Assembly: GCA_945862385.1 (NCBI GenBank)
Contig: CAMAXV010000006.1
Location: 62,001 to 126,000 of the forward strand
DNA: 64,000 nucleotides
Direction of reading: 5' to 3'
DNA from: Chitinophaga pinensis
Lineage (GTDB): Bacteria > Bacteroidota > Bacteroidia > Chitinophagales > Chitinophagaceae
Part shown: positions 28,239 through 37,038 of the stretch, piece after piece
Numbering within the stretch: position 1 is the stretch's first letter
Layout of the letters: the number at the start of each line of letters is the position of its first letter
Made by a program: the position numbers and the translations under genes
Notes under the pieces: generated by a model
What the model saw: the letters and a program-made list of their open reading frames with translations, nothing else
Database searches by the model: none
Told to the model about the DNA's origin: nothing

Positions 28239-28882
28239 CCCAACGCAGGCACATAAGGGTTGTGCCTTTTCTCATGTCCTATTGTTGTTGATGGTCCATG
28301 CCCGGAATACACTTTTGTTTCTTCAGGCAAAGCATATAAAATATTCCTGACAGATGCTTCCAATACATCAGGATTCCCTCCTGGAAGATCCGTTCTCCCA
28401 ACACTCTCCCGGAAAAGCACATCTCCTGCGAGGAGGAATCCCTGAGCAGCATTGTACAAACTGACGCTTGCCGGAGAATGTCCTGGTGTGAAAAGTAATT
28501 CAAAGGCATATTTGCCCAGATGAAGCGGTTTAGACATGTCAAAAAAATGCAGCGGACCCGCATAATTATCAAAAGGCACATTCCACATCAACCCACTAGC
28601 CGGTGCCCGATCAAGCATCACCTTTTCTCCCTCATGGATGTGCAATTCCAACCCGTACGTTTCGTGAATAAATTTATTGCCAAAAACATGATCAAGGTGA
28701 CAATGCGTATTCACCAGAAGTAGCGGCTTCAGTCCCTTTTGAGTGATAAATGCAGCCAGTTTTTCCCTCTCTTCATCAAAATAACAACCCGGATCTGTTA
28801 TCATACAGTTGCCGTCTTGGTCATAAACCAGGTACGTGTTCTCCTGAAGCGGGTTGAAAGTGAAAATTTTAACGTTTAGCAT
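28235..28882 (-). CDS. MBL-fold metallohydrolase, glyoxalase II-like
   Basis: This 215-residue metallo-beta-lactamase fold hydrolase has the THCHLDHVFG zinc motif (HxHxDH), a second His in FTPGHSPAS, Asp in LAGDVLF and a final His in YSGHGPST, a full set for two metals. Close relatives are hydroxyacylglutathione hydrolase-like thioesterases or persulfide dioxygenase relatives; the substrate cannot be told. The frame is open from 28999, but MLNVKIFTFNPLQENTY is the family start, placing the ATG at 28882. Confidence 0.9.
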   Translation of the reverse strand: MLNVKIFTFNPLQENTYLVYDQDGNCMITDPGCYFDEEREKLAAFITQKGLKPLLLVNTHCHLDHVFGNKFIHETYGLELHIHEGEKVMLDRAPASGLMWNVPFDNYAGPLHFFDMSKPLHLGKYAFELLFTPGHSPASVSLYNAAQGFLLAGDVLFRESVGRTDLPGGNPDVLEASVRNILYALPEETKVYSGHGPSTTIGHEKRHNPYVPALG

Positions 28883-28945
28883 TCCCCTTATTTCTTGGTT
28901 AAAAGCATTAATTTTATTGCATAACCATGCCTTGCATGTGCCATA

Positions 28946-28975
28946 CAAAGGTATCCATTCAATTGAATCATTCAA
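28946..28975 (-). promoter_or_regulatory. Promoter for the MBL hydrolase: TTG-N19-TACCTTTG
   Basis: On the minus strand TTG (28973-28975) is followed after 19 nt by TACCTTTG (28946-28953). Both elements and the spacing fit the Bacteroidota consensus. The leader to the ATG at 28882 would be about 58 nt. Confidence 0.5.
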
Positions 28976-28977
28976 CC

Positions 28978-31900
28978 ATGCGAAAAATATTCCCGGCACT
29001 TGTTGCCGTCATACTCTTTACCCTTCAGGCTGAAGCACAGGTCAGCACCGTAGAATTTGGAAAAAACAGGGTACAATACAAGAAATTCAACTGGCAATAC
29101 CTGCAAACAAGGAACTTCAATGCCTATTACAGTGATGAAGGGCTGCAACTTGGCAAATTTGTAGCACAGGTTGCAGAAGAAGAGCTTGGCAGTATTGAAG
29201 AATTTGTGGAATATGGCTTGCAACGCAGGGCAAATATCATCATCTACAACAGCTTTACAGAATACCAGCAATCTAATATAGGACTGGGAATTGACTGGCA
29301 GAATACAGGTGGTGTTACGAAGCTTGTGAATAATAAAATCATCATCTATTTTAACGGCAACCTCAATGAACTGAGAATTCAAATCAGACAGGGTATAGCA
29401 AAAGTATTGGTAGAAAATTTATTATTCGGTGACGACCTTGGAGAGTTTGCCAGTAACCAGGCATTGCTTGACTTACCCAAATGGCTTATAGACGGCTATG
29501 TGGCTTACGTTGCGGAAAATTGGAGTCCTGCTCACGACGACAGGTTAAAGTCGGCATTACTTTCCGGCGACTATAAAACTTTTTATCAGTTTGCATTCGG
29601 GGAGCCACTACTTGCCGGCCATGCCTTCTGGAAATTTATAGGAGATCAATACAAGAAAGATAATATTACCTATTTCCTTTATTTATCCAGAATCTATAAA
29701 AGCCTCAATGCATCTAGCCTCAAAGTAACCAAGAAGAAATTCAAGGAACTGCTGAAAGACTTCATGCAAATGGAAGCAGATAAGTATGAGGATGACATGA
29801 GGGGACGCAAAAACCTACCCAAAGGCAATGTGGTAACTGTTGAGGAAAAGAGTAACGGCACCGACTACTTCAGGTTTCAGGCTAACCCCATTGCCAGGAA
29901 TAATTCCTATGTGATGGTGCAATACACCAAAGGGATTTACAAAGTTATTCTTGAAGACCTATCTGATGAGCGAAAAACGCTGCTGAAGGCAGGTATTCTG
30001 AATAACCAGGATGAACTCAACCCCAATTACCCCATTCTTGCCTGGGACCCCAAAGGGTCCAGGGTACTTGTTATTTATACCGCTGAAGGGAAAATTAAAA
30101 TGTTCATTTATGATGCTGTAGCACGCATCAAAACCTTCAAACAGGAACTGGAAGGTTTCCAGTTAATACAGGATGCCAAATTCATGCTGGACAATAATAC
30201 GCTAATTCTGAGTGCAGTTAAAAACGGACAATCAGATATTTTCGTTTACAAGGTAAAGGAGAATGCTGTTCAGCAGATTACGAACGATGTGTACGACGAC
30301 CTGGATGCTTCTTTTGTTGCATTCCCCAATAAAACAGGAATCCTTTTCTCCTCCAACAGACCTGCAGCCAATGCACCAAAATCAGATACTGCGATTGCGT
30401 CCAGAAACCACTTCAACATTTTCATGGTAGACAATTGGACCAAGAGCGATTTCAGGCAAATTACCCAGCTAACAAACCAACCCTTTGGAGAAGCCAGATA
30501 CCCCCTGCAGTATAATGTCAACCACTTTACTTTCGTCAGTGATGCCAATGGCATAGGAAACAGGTATGCAGGATTTTTTACTACCCAAAGAGCCGGTCTC
30601 GACACCATATACAGGATAGGTGATGACTTTTTACGCAATCCTGATAAAAAAGAACTTGACTCAACATTGAAATTCTGGCAAAGGGAAGAACCAGATTCAG
30701 TGGGATATATTTCTCTCACCAACGACAGCACTTATGTCTTCCCCATTACCAACTACGAAAGCAGTCTGCAGGAAACCAGAGGTGCAGGAGACAATAACCA
30801 AGTCAGTGAACTCAGGCAGGAAGGGAATCTTAAATTTCTGTACAAACTGAAGATTAACGAGGCTGTGCTAAACAAAAGAAATATCAATGCCAAGCCTACA
30901 CTCTATATCAGACAACTGATGGAAGAGGAAAGAAAGAAGAAGACGGCAGCCATGAAATTCCAGCAGGAAATAAAACAGGATGCAACAGGTGAAAAGAAAG
31001 CACAATTGTTTCAGACAGAATTTGATAATGAATTAAAAGACTCGGCCAGACCCGTGGCAGAAGAAATTGAAGTGCCACAAAAAGAAGACTACCTGAAGAA
31101 GGCAAAAACTTTCAATTATAAACTGAAGTTTGCATCAGATTATCTTGTCTCCGGCTTTAACAACTCTGTTCTTGTAAACCGGTATCAACCCTATGGCGGC
31201 GGGTCAGGACCCATTTATCTTTCTAATAATGATAACCTGAATGGCATTCTTCGAATGGGTATATCTGATATCATGGAAGATAAAAAATTCATTGGTGGAT
31301 TCAGGTTGGGTACCAACCTGAGAGACAATGACTACCTGGCATCTTACCAGAACCTCAGGAGAAGGTGGGACTGGGGATTAACCTATTACCGCAGCAACCA
31401 GGAGAACTTCCCGATTTTTGATCCCAATGATATAAAATCACAGCTGAATAATAAAATGGCATCCAATCTTTACCAGTTTAATATCAGCTATCCGTTTAAT
31501 GAAGTGAAGAGTTTGCGGGCAACAGCTGGATTCAGAACAGACAGGGTAGTCATCAACACCAATGCCAATTATTACCCGTCTTTGACAATGACTGATACTG
31601 TTTTAAAGTATGCCCTCGTCAGGCTCGAATATGTTCATGATAATACCATCAATCCAACCCTTAATATCTGGAACGGCTTCAGGTATAAGATCTACACGGA
31701 CATCAATTCAAGACTTGTCAATGCCGAAAATACCGGAAAATTCATGTTCAATGTTGGCACAGATGTCCGTTATTACTACCCTATTTACAGAAACTTCATC
31801 TGGGCTGGACGCGGTGCTGCAGATTTTTCATTCGGTTCCCAAAAACTGATTTATTACCTGGGTGGCGTAGAAGGATGGTTAAGTCCAAAGTTCAACGACG

Positions 31901-32340
31901 CCATTACACCAGCACCTGATGTGGATTATGCTTTCCAAACCCTGGCACTGAACCTGCGCGGACACAGACAGAATGTGGCTAATGGAAATAACAATATTGT
32001 GCTGAATTCCGAGTTCAGGCTCCCCATCTTTACAACATTCTTCAATAGACCCATCAACAACGCTTTCCTGAGGAACTTTCAACTTATCCAGTTCATTGAC
32101 ATGGGTACTGCCTGGAATGGTAAATTTAAGCAGGTTCAACGCCCGGGATCTGTATACGGACAACCTCCTGTTCAGGTTAATATCCGCACAGGTGGTGTTG
32201 GTCCTTTTGTTGGCGGCTATGGCTTTGGCGCCAGGAGTACACTGCTGGGTTATTTCCTGCGTGTGGATGCCGGCTGGCCAATGGGCAAATTCTTCAGTGG
32301 TAAGCCAGCTTGGTACTTTGCACTGGGTCTTGACTTCTAA
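28978..32340 (+). CDS. Large exported protein: peptidase-MA-like domain, TolB-like propeller and C-terminal barrel
   Basis: This 1120-residue outer-membrane-bound protein begins with a signal peptide (1-21, ending AEAQ). Residues about 40-290 resemble the gluzincin (peptidase MA) fold (FNAYYSDEGLQLGKFVAQ, LPKWLIDGYVAYVAENW), but where HExxH is expected the sequence reads RQGIAKVLVENLLFG, without histidine, so it is probably not a protease. Next come TolB/PD40-like propeller blades (about 300-560). The C-terminal third is strand-rich, has paired-aromatic strands and ends in WYFALGLDF, as in Omp85-type or other barrels. Function is unknown. The ATG at 28978 is chosen for the signal peptide; the frame is open from 28927. 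Confidence 0.75.
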   Translation: MRKIFPALVAVILFTLQAEAQVSTVEFGKNRVQYKKFNWQYLQTRNFNAYYSDEGLQLGKFVAQVAEEELGSIEEFVEYGLQRRANIIIYNSFTEYQQSNIGLGIDWQNTGGVTKLVNNKIIIYFNGNLNELRIQIRQGIAKVLVENLLFGDDLGEFASNQALLDLPKWLIDGYVAYVAENWSPAHDDRLKSALLSGDYKTFYQFAFGEPLLAGHAFWKFIGDQYKKDNITYFLYLSRIYKSLNASSLKVTKKKFKELLKDFMQMEADKYEDDMRGRKNLPKGNVVTVEEKSNGTDYFRFQANPIARNNSYVMVQYTKGIYKVILEDLSDERKTLLKAGILNNQDELNPNYPILAWDPKGSRVLVIYTAEGKIKMFIYDAVARIKTFKQELEGFQLIQDAKFMLDNNTLILSAVKNGQSDIFVYKVKENAVQQITNDVYDDLDASFVAFPNKTGILFSSNRPAANAPKSDTAIASRNHFNIFMVDNWTKSDFRQITQLTNQPFGEARYPLQYNVNHFTFVSDANGIGNRYAGFFTTQRAGLDTIYRIGDDFLRNPDKKELDSTLKFWQREEPDSVGYISLTNDSTYVFPITNYESSLQETRGAGDNNQVSELRQEGNLKFLYKLKINEAVLNKRNINAKPTLYIRQLMEEERKKKTAAMKFQQEIKQDATGEKKAQLFQTEFDNELKDSARPVAEEIEVPQKEDYLKKAKTFNYKLKFASDYLVSGFNNSVLVNRYQPYGGGSGPIYLSNNDNLNGILRMGISDIMEDKKFIGGFRLGTNLRDNDYLASYQNLRRRWDWGLTYYRSNQENFPIFDPNDIKSQLNNKMASNLYQFNISYPFNEVKSLRATAGFRTDRVVINTNANYYPSLTMTDTVLKYALVRLEYVHDNTINPTLNIWNGFRYKIYTDINSRLVNAENTGKFMFNVGTDVRYYYPIYRNFIWAGRGAADFSFGSQKLIYYLGGVEGWLSPKFNDAITPAPDVDYAFQTLALNLRGHRQNVANGNNNIVLNSEFRLPIFTTFFNRPINNAFLRNFQLIQFIDMGTAWNGKFKQVQRPGSVYGQPPVQVNIRTGGVGPFVGGYGFGARSTLLGYFLRVDAGWPMGKFFSGKPAWYFALGLDF

Positions 32341-32367
32341 ATCACTTTTATAAGCTTTGACTAATGC

Positions 32368-32421
32368 TGTTTTTTAACAGGAGAAGCCAGTTTTAAAACT
32401 GGCTTCTCCTGTTAAAAAACA
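32368..32421. repeat. Perfect 54-bp palindrome
   Basis: Each arm is 27 bases with no mismatch and no spacer, and the centre is TTTT/AAAA at 32394-32395. The GC core AGGAGAAGCCAG/CTGGCTTCTCCT is flanked by a T-run on the left and an A-run on the right, the reverse of an intrinsic terminator. It begins 28 bases after a stop codon and ends 47 bases before comEC. Confidence 0.97.
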
Positions 32422-32455
32422 ACCCAGTAGACATTTAGCTTCAGCTATGTGCAAG

Positions 32456-32463
32456 TAGCTTTA
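32456..32463 (+). promoter_or_regulatory. Imperfect -7 box for comEC
   Basis: TAGCTTTA differs from TAnnTTTG only in the last base and lies five bases before the comEC ATG. Confidence 0.3.
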
Positions 32464-32468
32464 CTATC

Positions 32469-34487
32469 ATGCATATTCACCAAAAATATCCATTCCTAAG
32501 AATCCTGACAGGAGTGGTTTGCGGCATATTGGTTGAGGAAAATTTTTCACCCGCCAATTGGATTTGGATTGCTGTTTCCTGCTTTGGCATATTCATTCTC
32601 TTGTTACATCAAAAGCTAAATGATGCAAGAAAGTGGCAGTTCAGATTTGCACCTGGCGCAGGCATGACACTGATGTTAATTTGTCTTTGGGGATATATTA
32701 CCATGCTGGCAAAAAAGAACAATGAACCCTCCCTTTTATCCAACTCTACTGATTATATAGTCTATAAAATAATAGATGGCCCATCCAAAACAAAAACAGG
32801 AAGTCGTTATACAGCCCGGATTTATGACATAGAAAATCCAAAACTATACAACAACTCCCATGTGTTCATTTACATCAACAAGGATACCAGTGGCTCATTT
32901 GAACCAGGTGATATGTTGCTTGGCATGAATCAGCTGAATATAATCAAACCATCAAAAGATGCACTGGCATTCGACTTTTATACTTATGCTAAAAGAAAAC
33001 ATGTTTACTTTACACTACACTGCGAAAAATGGCAACTGGTAAAACTATTGAACTCAAGGTCTTACCTTTCAGCAATAACATTCAGGCTCAGAATTTTTTT
33101 CCTGGAGACACTCAGAAAAAACATAGCTGATAAGCGGCTATGTGGACTGGCAGAAGCGATGTTAACAGGATACCGTGAAGACCTAGACCGCGACATACTC
33201 AAAGCCTATACAGACACAGGGGTTGTGCATATCATAGCCATTTCAGGATTACACCTCGGTCTTATCTTCTGGCTGGCAGATTTATTCTTACGTAAGCTTG
33301 TACCAAAACGATTTGTGCCGTTAGCCGGACTGCTGATTATTTTACCCATGCTCTGGATCTTTGCGGTGATGACAGGATCTTCAGCATCCATCATGAGAAG
33401 TGTAATCATGTTTTCAATATCCATATGTGGTAATGCTTTGGGTAAAAAAAACAGCAGCATGAATGCACTACTTTGTTCTGCTACGCTACTTTTACTTACA
33501 GATCCACTCATCATTTATGATATTGGGTTTCAGTTAAGCTATGCAGCAGTTGCATCTATTTTAATTTTTGAACTTCCCCTGAGAAATTTAGTTTACCTGA
33601 AAAATAAAATTGCAGTCTACTGCTGGTCGATGTTGAGCATAACACTGGCAGCACAAGTGCTCACAACGCCATTTGTCATTTATCACTTTCATAGATTTCC
33701 AGTTTTGTTTCTCTTTAGTAACCTGGTAGCTGTACCGCTTTCAAGCATCATCCTGGTTCTTGAAATTATACTCTGCTGTGCTGAAACCATTCATCTTGGT
33801 GCGCCTGCAACAGGACGAATCATTGCATACCTCATGACGGGGATGAACGATTATGTTTCCCTGATGCATCAGATTCCATTTAATCTGGTAACAGGAATCT
33901 ATGTGGATTTACTAATCCTGTTACTTACAATCGTTACAGCTGGGTTGCTGCTTCAATACCTTATCAAACCCTGTAAATCTGTATTACGTGTTTTTGGGGT
34001 GATGATGGTTCTAACTTTAGTCTTTAGAATCAACAGCATTTACAACCATGAAAGAAAGCACAATTGGATCATTCTTCAGTCTGCCGGCAATACCCATATC
34101 ATACACAGACATGGAAAAAATGCAACCATTCTGATAAAAAACAGCAAATCGAAAGAACTCCGGACACTAGAAAGAGAAATTGAGCCGGCAATCAACGCAC
34201 TCGCCATTGAAAAGATTAACTGGAAACAGCTGCCCGACTTTCCCTTTGTTGTGGAATTACCCTATGTTGAGGACAGTGAAAAGAAGAGCGCCCTACTCAT
34301 TTCAGGTGTGGCTGATTTGAAATTAAAAGCCATTACAAACACTTTAAAAAAGCCAAGCCTAATGCTGTCTGACGGGACCAATAAACTGTGGAAAATTAGG
34401 CAATGGGAAAAAGAGTCACAAGAACTAAATTTGCGCTTTCTTTCAACCTCCTTAACAGGATCAGTAACGATTAACTGCCATCATTAG
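32469..34487 (+). CDS. comEC: ComEC/Rec2 family DNA-uptake channel
   Basis: ComEC forms the inner-membrane channel for single-stranded DNA in natural transformation. The 672 residues show an N-terminal domain of the DUF4131 kind and the Competence domain with the signature TGVVHIIAISGLHLGLIFW, followed by a long membrane region. The C-terminal metallo-beta-lactamase domain of many ComEC proteins is missing; the last 130 residues have no HxHxDH. Short forms like this are common in the phylum. It starts a probable operon with purH (24-bp gap) and an EamA transporter (16-bp gap). No other competence genes are in view. Confidence 0.9.
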   Translation: MHIHQKYPFLRILTGVVCGILVEENFSPANWIWIAVSCFGIFILLLHQKLNDARKWQFRFAPGAGMTLMLICLWGYITMLAKKNNEPSLLSNSTDYIVYKIIDGPSKTKTGSRYTARIYDIENPKLYNNSHVFIYINKDTSGSFEPGDMLLGMNQLNIIKPSKDALAFDFYTYAKRKHVYFTLHCEKWQLVKLLNSRSYLSAITFRLRIFFLETLRKNIADKRLCGLAEAMLTGYREDLDRDILKAYTDTGVVHIIAISGLHLGLIFWLADLFLRKLVPKRFVPLAGLLIILPMLWIFAVMTGSSASIMRSVIMFSISICGNALGKKNSSMNALLCSATLLLLTDPLIIYDIGFQLSYAAVASILIFELPLRNLVYLKNKIAVYCWSMLSITLAAQVLTTPFVIYHFHRFPVLFLFSNLVAVPLSSIILVLEIILCCAETIHLGAPATGRIIAYLMTGMNDYVSLMHQIPFNLVTGIYVDLLILLLTIVTAGLLLQYLIKPCKSVLRVFGVMMVLTLVFRINSIYNHERKHNWIILQSAGNTHIIHRHGKNATILIKNSKSKELRTLEREIEPAINALAIEKINWKQLPDFPFVVELPYVEDSEKKSALLISGVADLKLKAITNTLKKPSLMLSDGTNKLWKIRQWEKESQELNLRFLSTSLTGSVTINCHH

Positions 34488-34511
34488 CCTAATTCCCAAA
34501 ACATAACCTGC

Positions 34512-36032
34512 ATGGAAAAGAAGATAAGTTCTGCATTGATTTCTGTTTTTTACAAGGACGGACTGGAGCCTTTGGTACGTTTGCTCCACAAACATGGTGT
34601 AGCTATCTATTCTACCGGTGGAACACAACAGTTCATTGAGCAGCTTGGGTTACCCTGTATTCCTGTTGAATCGGTAACAAATTATCCTTCTATCCTTGGA
34701 GGAAGGGTAAAAACTTTACATCCCAAAGTATTTGGTGGCATCCTCGGCAGGCGGGCAGTTGCGCAGGATCTGGAAGAAATGAAGTCATTTGAAATACCTG
34801 AAATAGACCTGGTAATAGTTGACCTATACCCATTTGAAGAAACTGTAGCCCAGACCAGTGAAGAAAAGTTGATCATTGAAAAAATAGACATAGGCGGACC
34901 GTCTATGATCCGTGCTGCAGCCAAAAATTTCAGTGACCTCTTGGTTCTGGCTTCAAAAGAAGACTATCAGGAAGTCCATGACATTTTAGAAAGTCAGGCT
35001 GCTTCAACAACACTCGAGCAGAGAAAGCGTTTTGCCGCAAGAGCTTTTGAGGTTGTCTGCAATTATGATATTGCTATCTCGCAATATTTCAACGCAGATT
35101 CAGGAAAGACATTCTTACATACACAAGGGCATCAAAACCCCATGCGATATGGAGAAAACCCACACCAGCAAGGTGTATTTTATGGTAACCTGAAAGAACT
35201 GTTTGAACAACTTAACGGTAAAGATCTATCCTACAACAATCTTGTTGATGTGGATGCAGCCATGCAATTGATTTCAGAATTCAGTGACGAGAAAACACCA
35301 ACTTTTGCCATCATCAAACATACCAATGTTTGTGGTATCGCATCGAGGCCTTCTGTATCCGAAGCCTGGAAGACCGCACTTGCAGCAGATCCGGAATCCG
35401 CTTTTGGAGGTGTGCTGGTTTGTAATGAAAGTATCGATGCTGAAACTGCTGACCTTATCAATGAAATTTTCTTTGAAGTACTGATTGCTCCATCATTTGA
35501 TGATGCTGCACTCGATATCCTCAAATCCAAAAAGAACAGGATACTCCTGCAACAGCATGCAAACCATCAGCCTGGCACACAGTTCAGGGCGATATTGAAT
35601 GGGGTATTGGTTCAGGAACCAGATCTGGGCGTGCATGATAAATGGGAAGAGGTTGGAGGCAGAACAACAACACCTGAGGAAAAAGCCGACCTTGATTTTG
35701 CCAACCGCATCTGTAAGCATCTTAAATCCAACGCAATTGCACTCGTTAAAAACAAACAGTTGATTGGCAAAGGATGCGGACAAACCTCAAGGATCGACTC
35801 CTTGAGACAGGCTATTGAAAAAGCAAAACAATTCAATTTCGAACTCAGGGGTGCGGTGCTTGCGAGTGATGCCTTCTTTCCATTTAATGACTGTGTAAGC
35901 ATGAGTCATCTTGAAGGAATTGAAGCATTCATTCAACCTGGTGGATCAATCAGGGATAAAGACTCGGTTGCATACTGCAAAGAAAACAACCTCGCAATGG
36001 TTATGACAGGAATGAGACATTTTAAACACTGA
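34512..36032 (+). CDS. purH: Bifunctional AICAR transformylase/IMP cyclohydrolase
   Basis: PurH carries out the last two steps of IMP synthesis: formylation of AICAR with 10-formyl-THF, then ring closure. The 506 residues have the N-terminal MGS-like cyclohydrolase domain (AIYSTGGTQQFIEQL, GGRVKTLHPKVFGGIL) and the C-terminal transformylase domain (FAIIKHTNVCGIA with the catalytic Lys-His). Its length is normal. It is 24 bases behind comEC and 16 ahead of the EamA gene. Confidence 0.97.
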   Translation: MEKKISSALISVFYKDGLEPLVRLLHKHGVAIYSTGGTQQFIEQLGLPCIPVESVTNYPSILGGRVKTLHPKVFGGILGRRAVAQDLEEMKSFEIPEIDLVIVDLYPFEETVAQTSEEKLIIEKIDIGGPSMIRAAAKNFSDLLVLASKEDYQEVHDILESQAASTTLEQRKRFAARAFEVVCNYDIAISQYFNADSGKTFLHTQGHQNPMRYGENPHQQGVFYGNLKELFEQLNGKDLSYNNLVDVDAAMQLISEFSDEKTPTFAIIKHTNVCGIASRPSVSEAWKTALAADPESAFGGVLVCNESIDAETADLINEIFFEVLIAPSFDDAALDILKSKKNRILLQQHANHQPGTQFRAILNGVLVQEPDLGVHDKWEEVGGRTTTPEEKADLDFANRICKHLKSNAIALVKNKQLIGKGCGQTSRIDSLRQAIEKAKQFNFELRGAVLASDAFFPFNDCVSMSHLEGIEAFIQPGGSIRDKDSVAYCKENNLAMVMTGMRHFKH

Positions 36033-36048
36033 TTATTTTAATCGGAAT

Positions 36049-37038
36049 ATGCGTACCTGGAGGATTTTAAGGGTAATCATCAACAGAAGAGAATCCTCCC
36101 GAAAAAAAAGGAGAAGAGCCAACAGGAGAAAGGCCATGTGGGCTGTTGCACTGGTTTGTATTTTATGGGGGACAACCTGGATGGCCTCAAAAATAGGTGT
36201 CCAACATATACCAGCTCTCCAGCTTTCAGGCTTAAGACACCTGATTGGTGGCGGGTTATACGTTGCCTATTTCACCTTTGTAAGAAAAATGTTTCCACAA
36301 AGACACCAGTGGTGGCGGCTGCTTTGGATGTCTGTTCTGATGTTTGTATTGAGCAATGGGCTCAGTGTGCTTTCAGTTGTTTACATGCCAAGCGGACTGG
36401 GCTCAGTTGTAGGAGCAATCGCACCCATATGGGTAATCATATTCAGCTTTTTCATCTTTAAACACATCCGCTTCAAAAAACAAACCATTGCTGGCATTTT
36501 ACTTGGTTTTACGGGCGTTGTCATAACTTTTTCAGACTACTTTGAACATGTTATGTACACTGACTTTTCTTATGGAATTTTGTTTGGCATGATATCTAGC
36601 ATGACATGGGCTGTTGCTACATTACTAACAGTTAAACAGGCCAAAGACCTTGACCCCTATTTTTCTCTGGGTTGGCAAATGTTTATCAGCGGAATTATCC
36701 TTAACACCTATTCTTATGCTTCAGGGAATTTTGTAAGCCTTTTTTCAATCCCAACAGATGCATGGCTTTCAATAGCTTATCTTGTTGTAATAGGTTCAGT
36801 GATTGCTTTCGGAGCATACATTTATGCACTCAAAAGGCTACCCGCTACCTTGGTCTCCATCCACGCATACATAAACCCCATAGTAGCAATTTTGCTTGGA
36901 GATCTGCTGATGAATGAAAAGCTAACACCATTTGTCATTGTAGGAACAATAACCACACTGCTTGGCGTTTATCTTGTAAACAACAGTTTCAGAAGGAAAA
37001 TCAGGCTCAGGAAATCATCTCCCGCCATTGCTGATTAA
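36049..37038 (+). CDS. EamA/DMT family transporter
   Basis: This is a ten-helix drug/metabolite exporter made of two EamA repeats (first helix AVALVCILWGTTWMASKIG; second repeat from FSYGILFGMISSMTWAVATL). The substrate is unknown. From the ATG at 36049 there are 329 residues including an odd N-terminal tail of about 29 residues with 14 Arg/Lys. The ATG at 36136, with a purine-rich stretch upstream, would remove the tail and give a normal start just before helix 1. The 3' end overlaps the lutB-like gene by 32 bases. Confidence 0.87.
   Translation: MRTWRILRVIINRRESSRKKRRRANRRKAMWAVALVCILWGTTWMASKIGVQHIPALQLSGLRHLIGGGLYVAYFTFVRKMFPQRHQWWRLLWMSVLMFVLSNGLSVLSVVYMPSGLGSVVGAIAPIWVIIFSFFIFKHIRFKKQTIAGILLGFTGVVITFSDYFEHVMYTDFSYGILFGMISSMTWAVATLLTVKQAKDLDPYFSLGWQMFISGIILNTYSYASGNFVSLFSIPTDAWLSIAYLVVIGSVIAFGAYIYALKRLPATLVSIHAYINPIVAILLGDLLMNEKLTPFVIVGTITTLLGVYLVNNSFRRKIRLRKSSPAIAD

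Noticed and set aside
28883-28999. N-terminal extension of the MBL hydrolase
   Set aside because: The added residues are not part of the fold and cover the likely promoter at 28946-28975.
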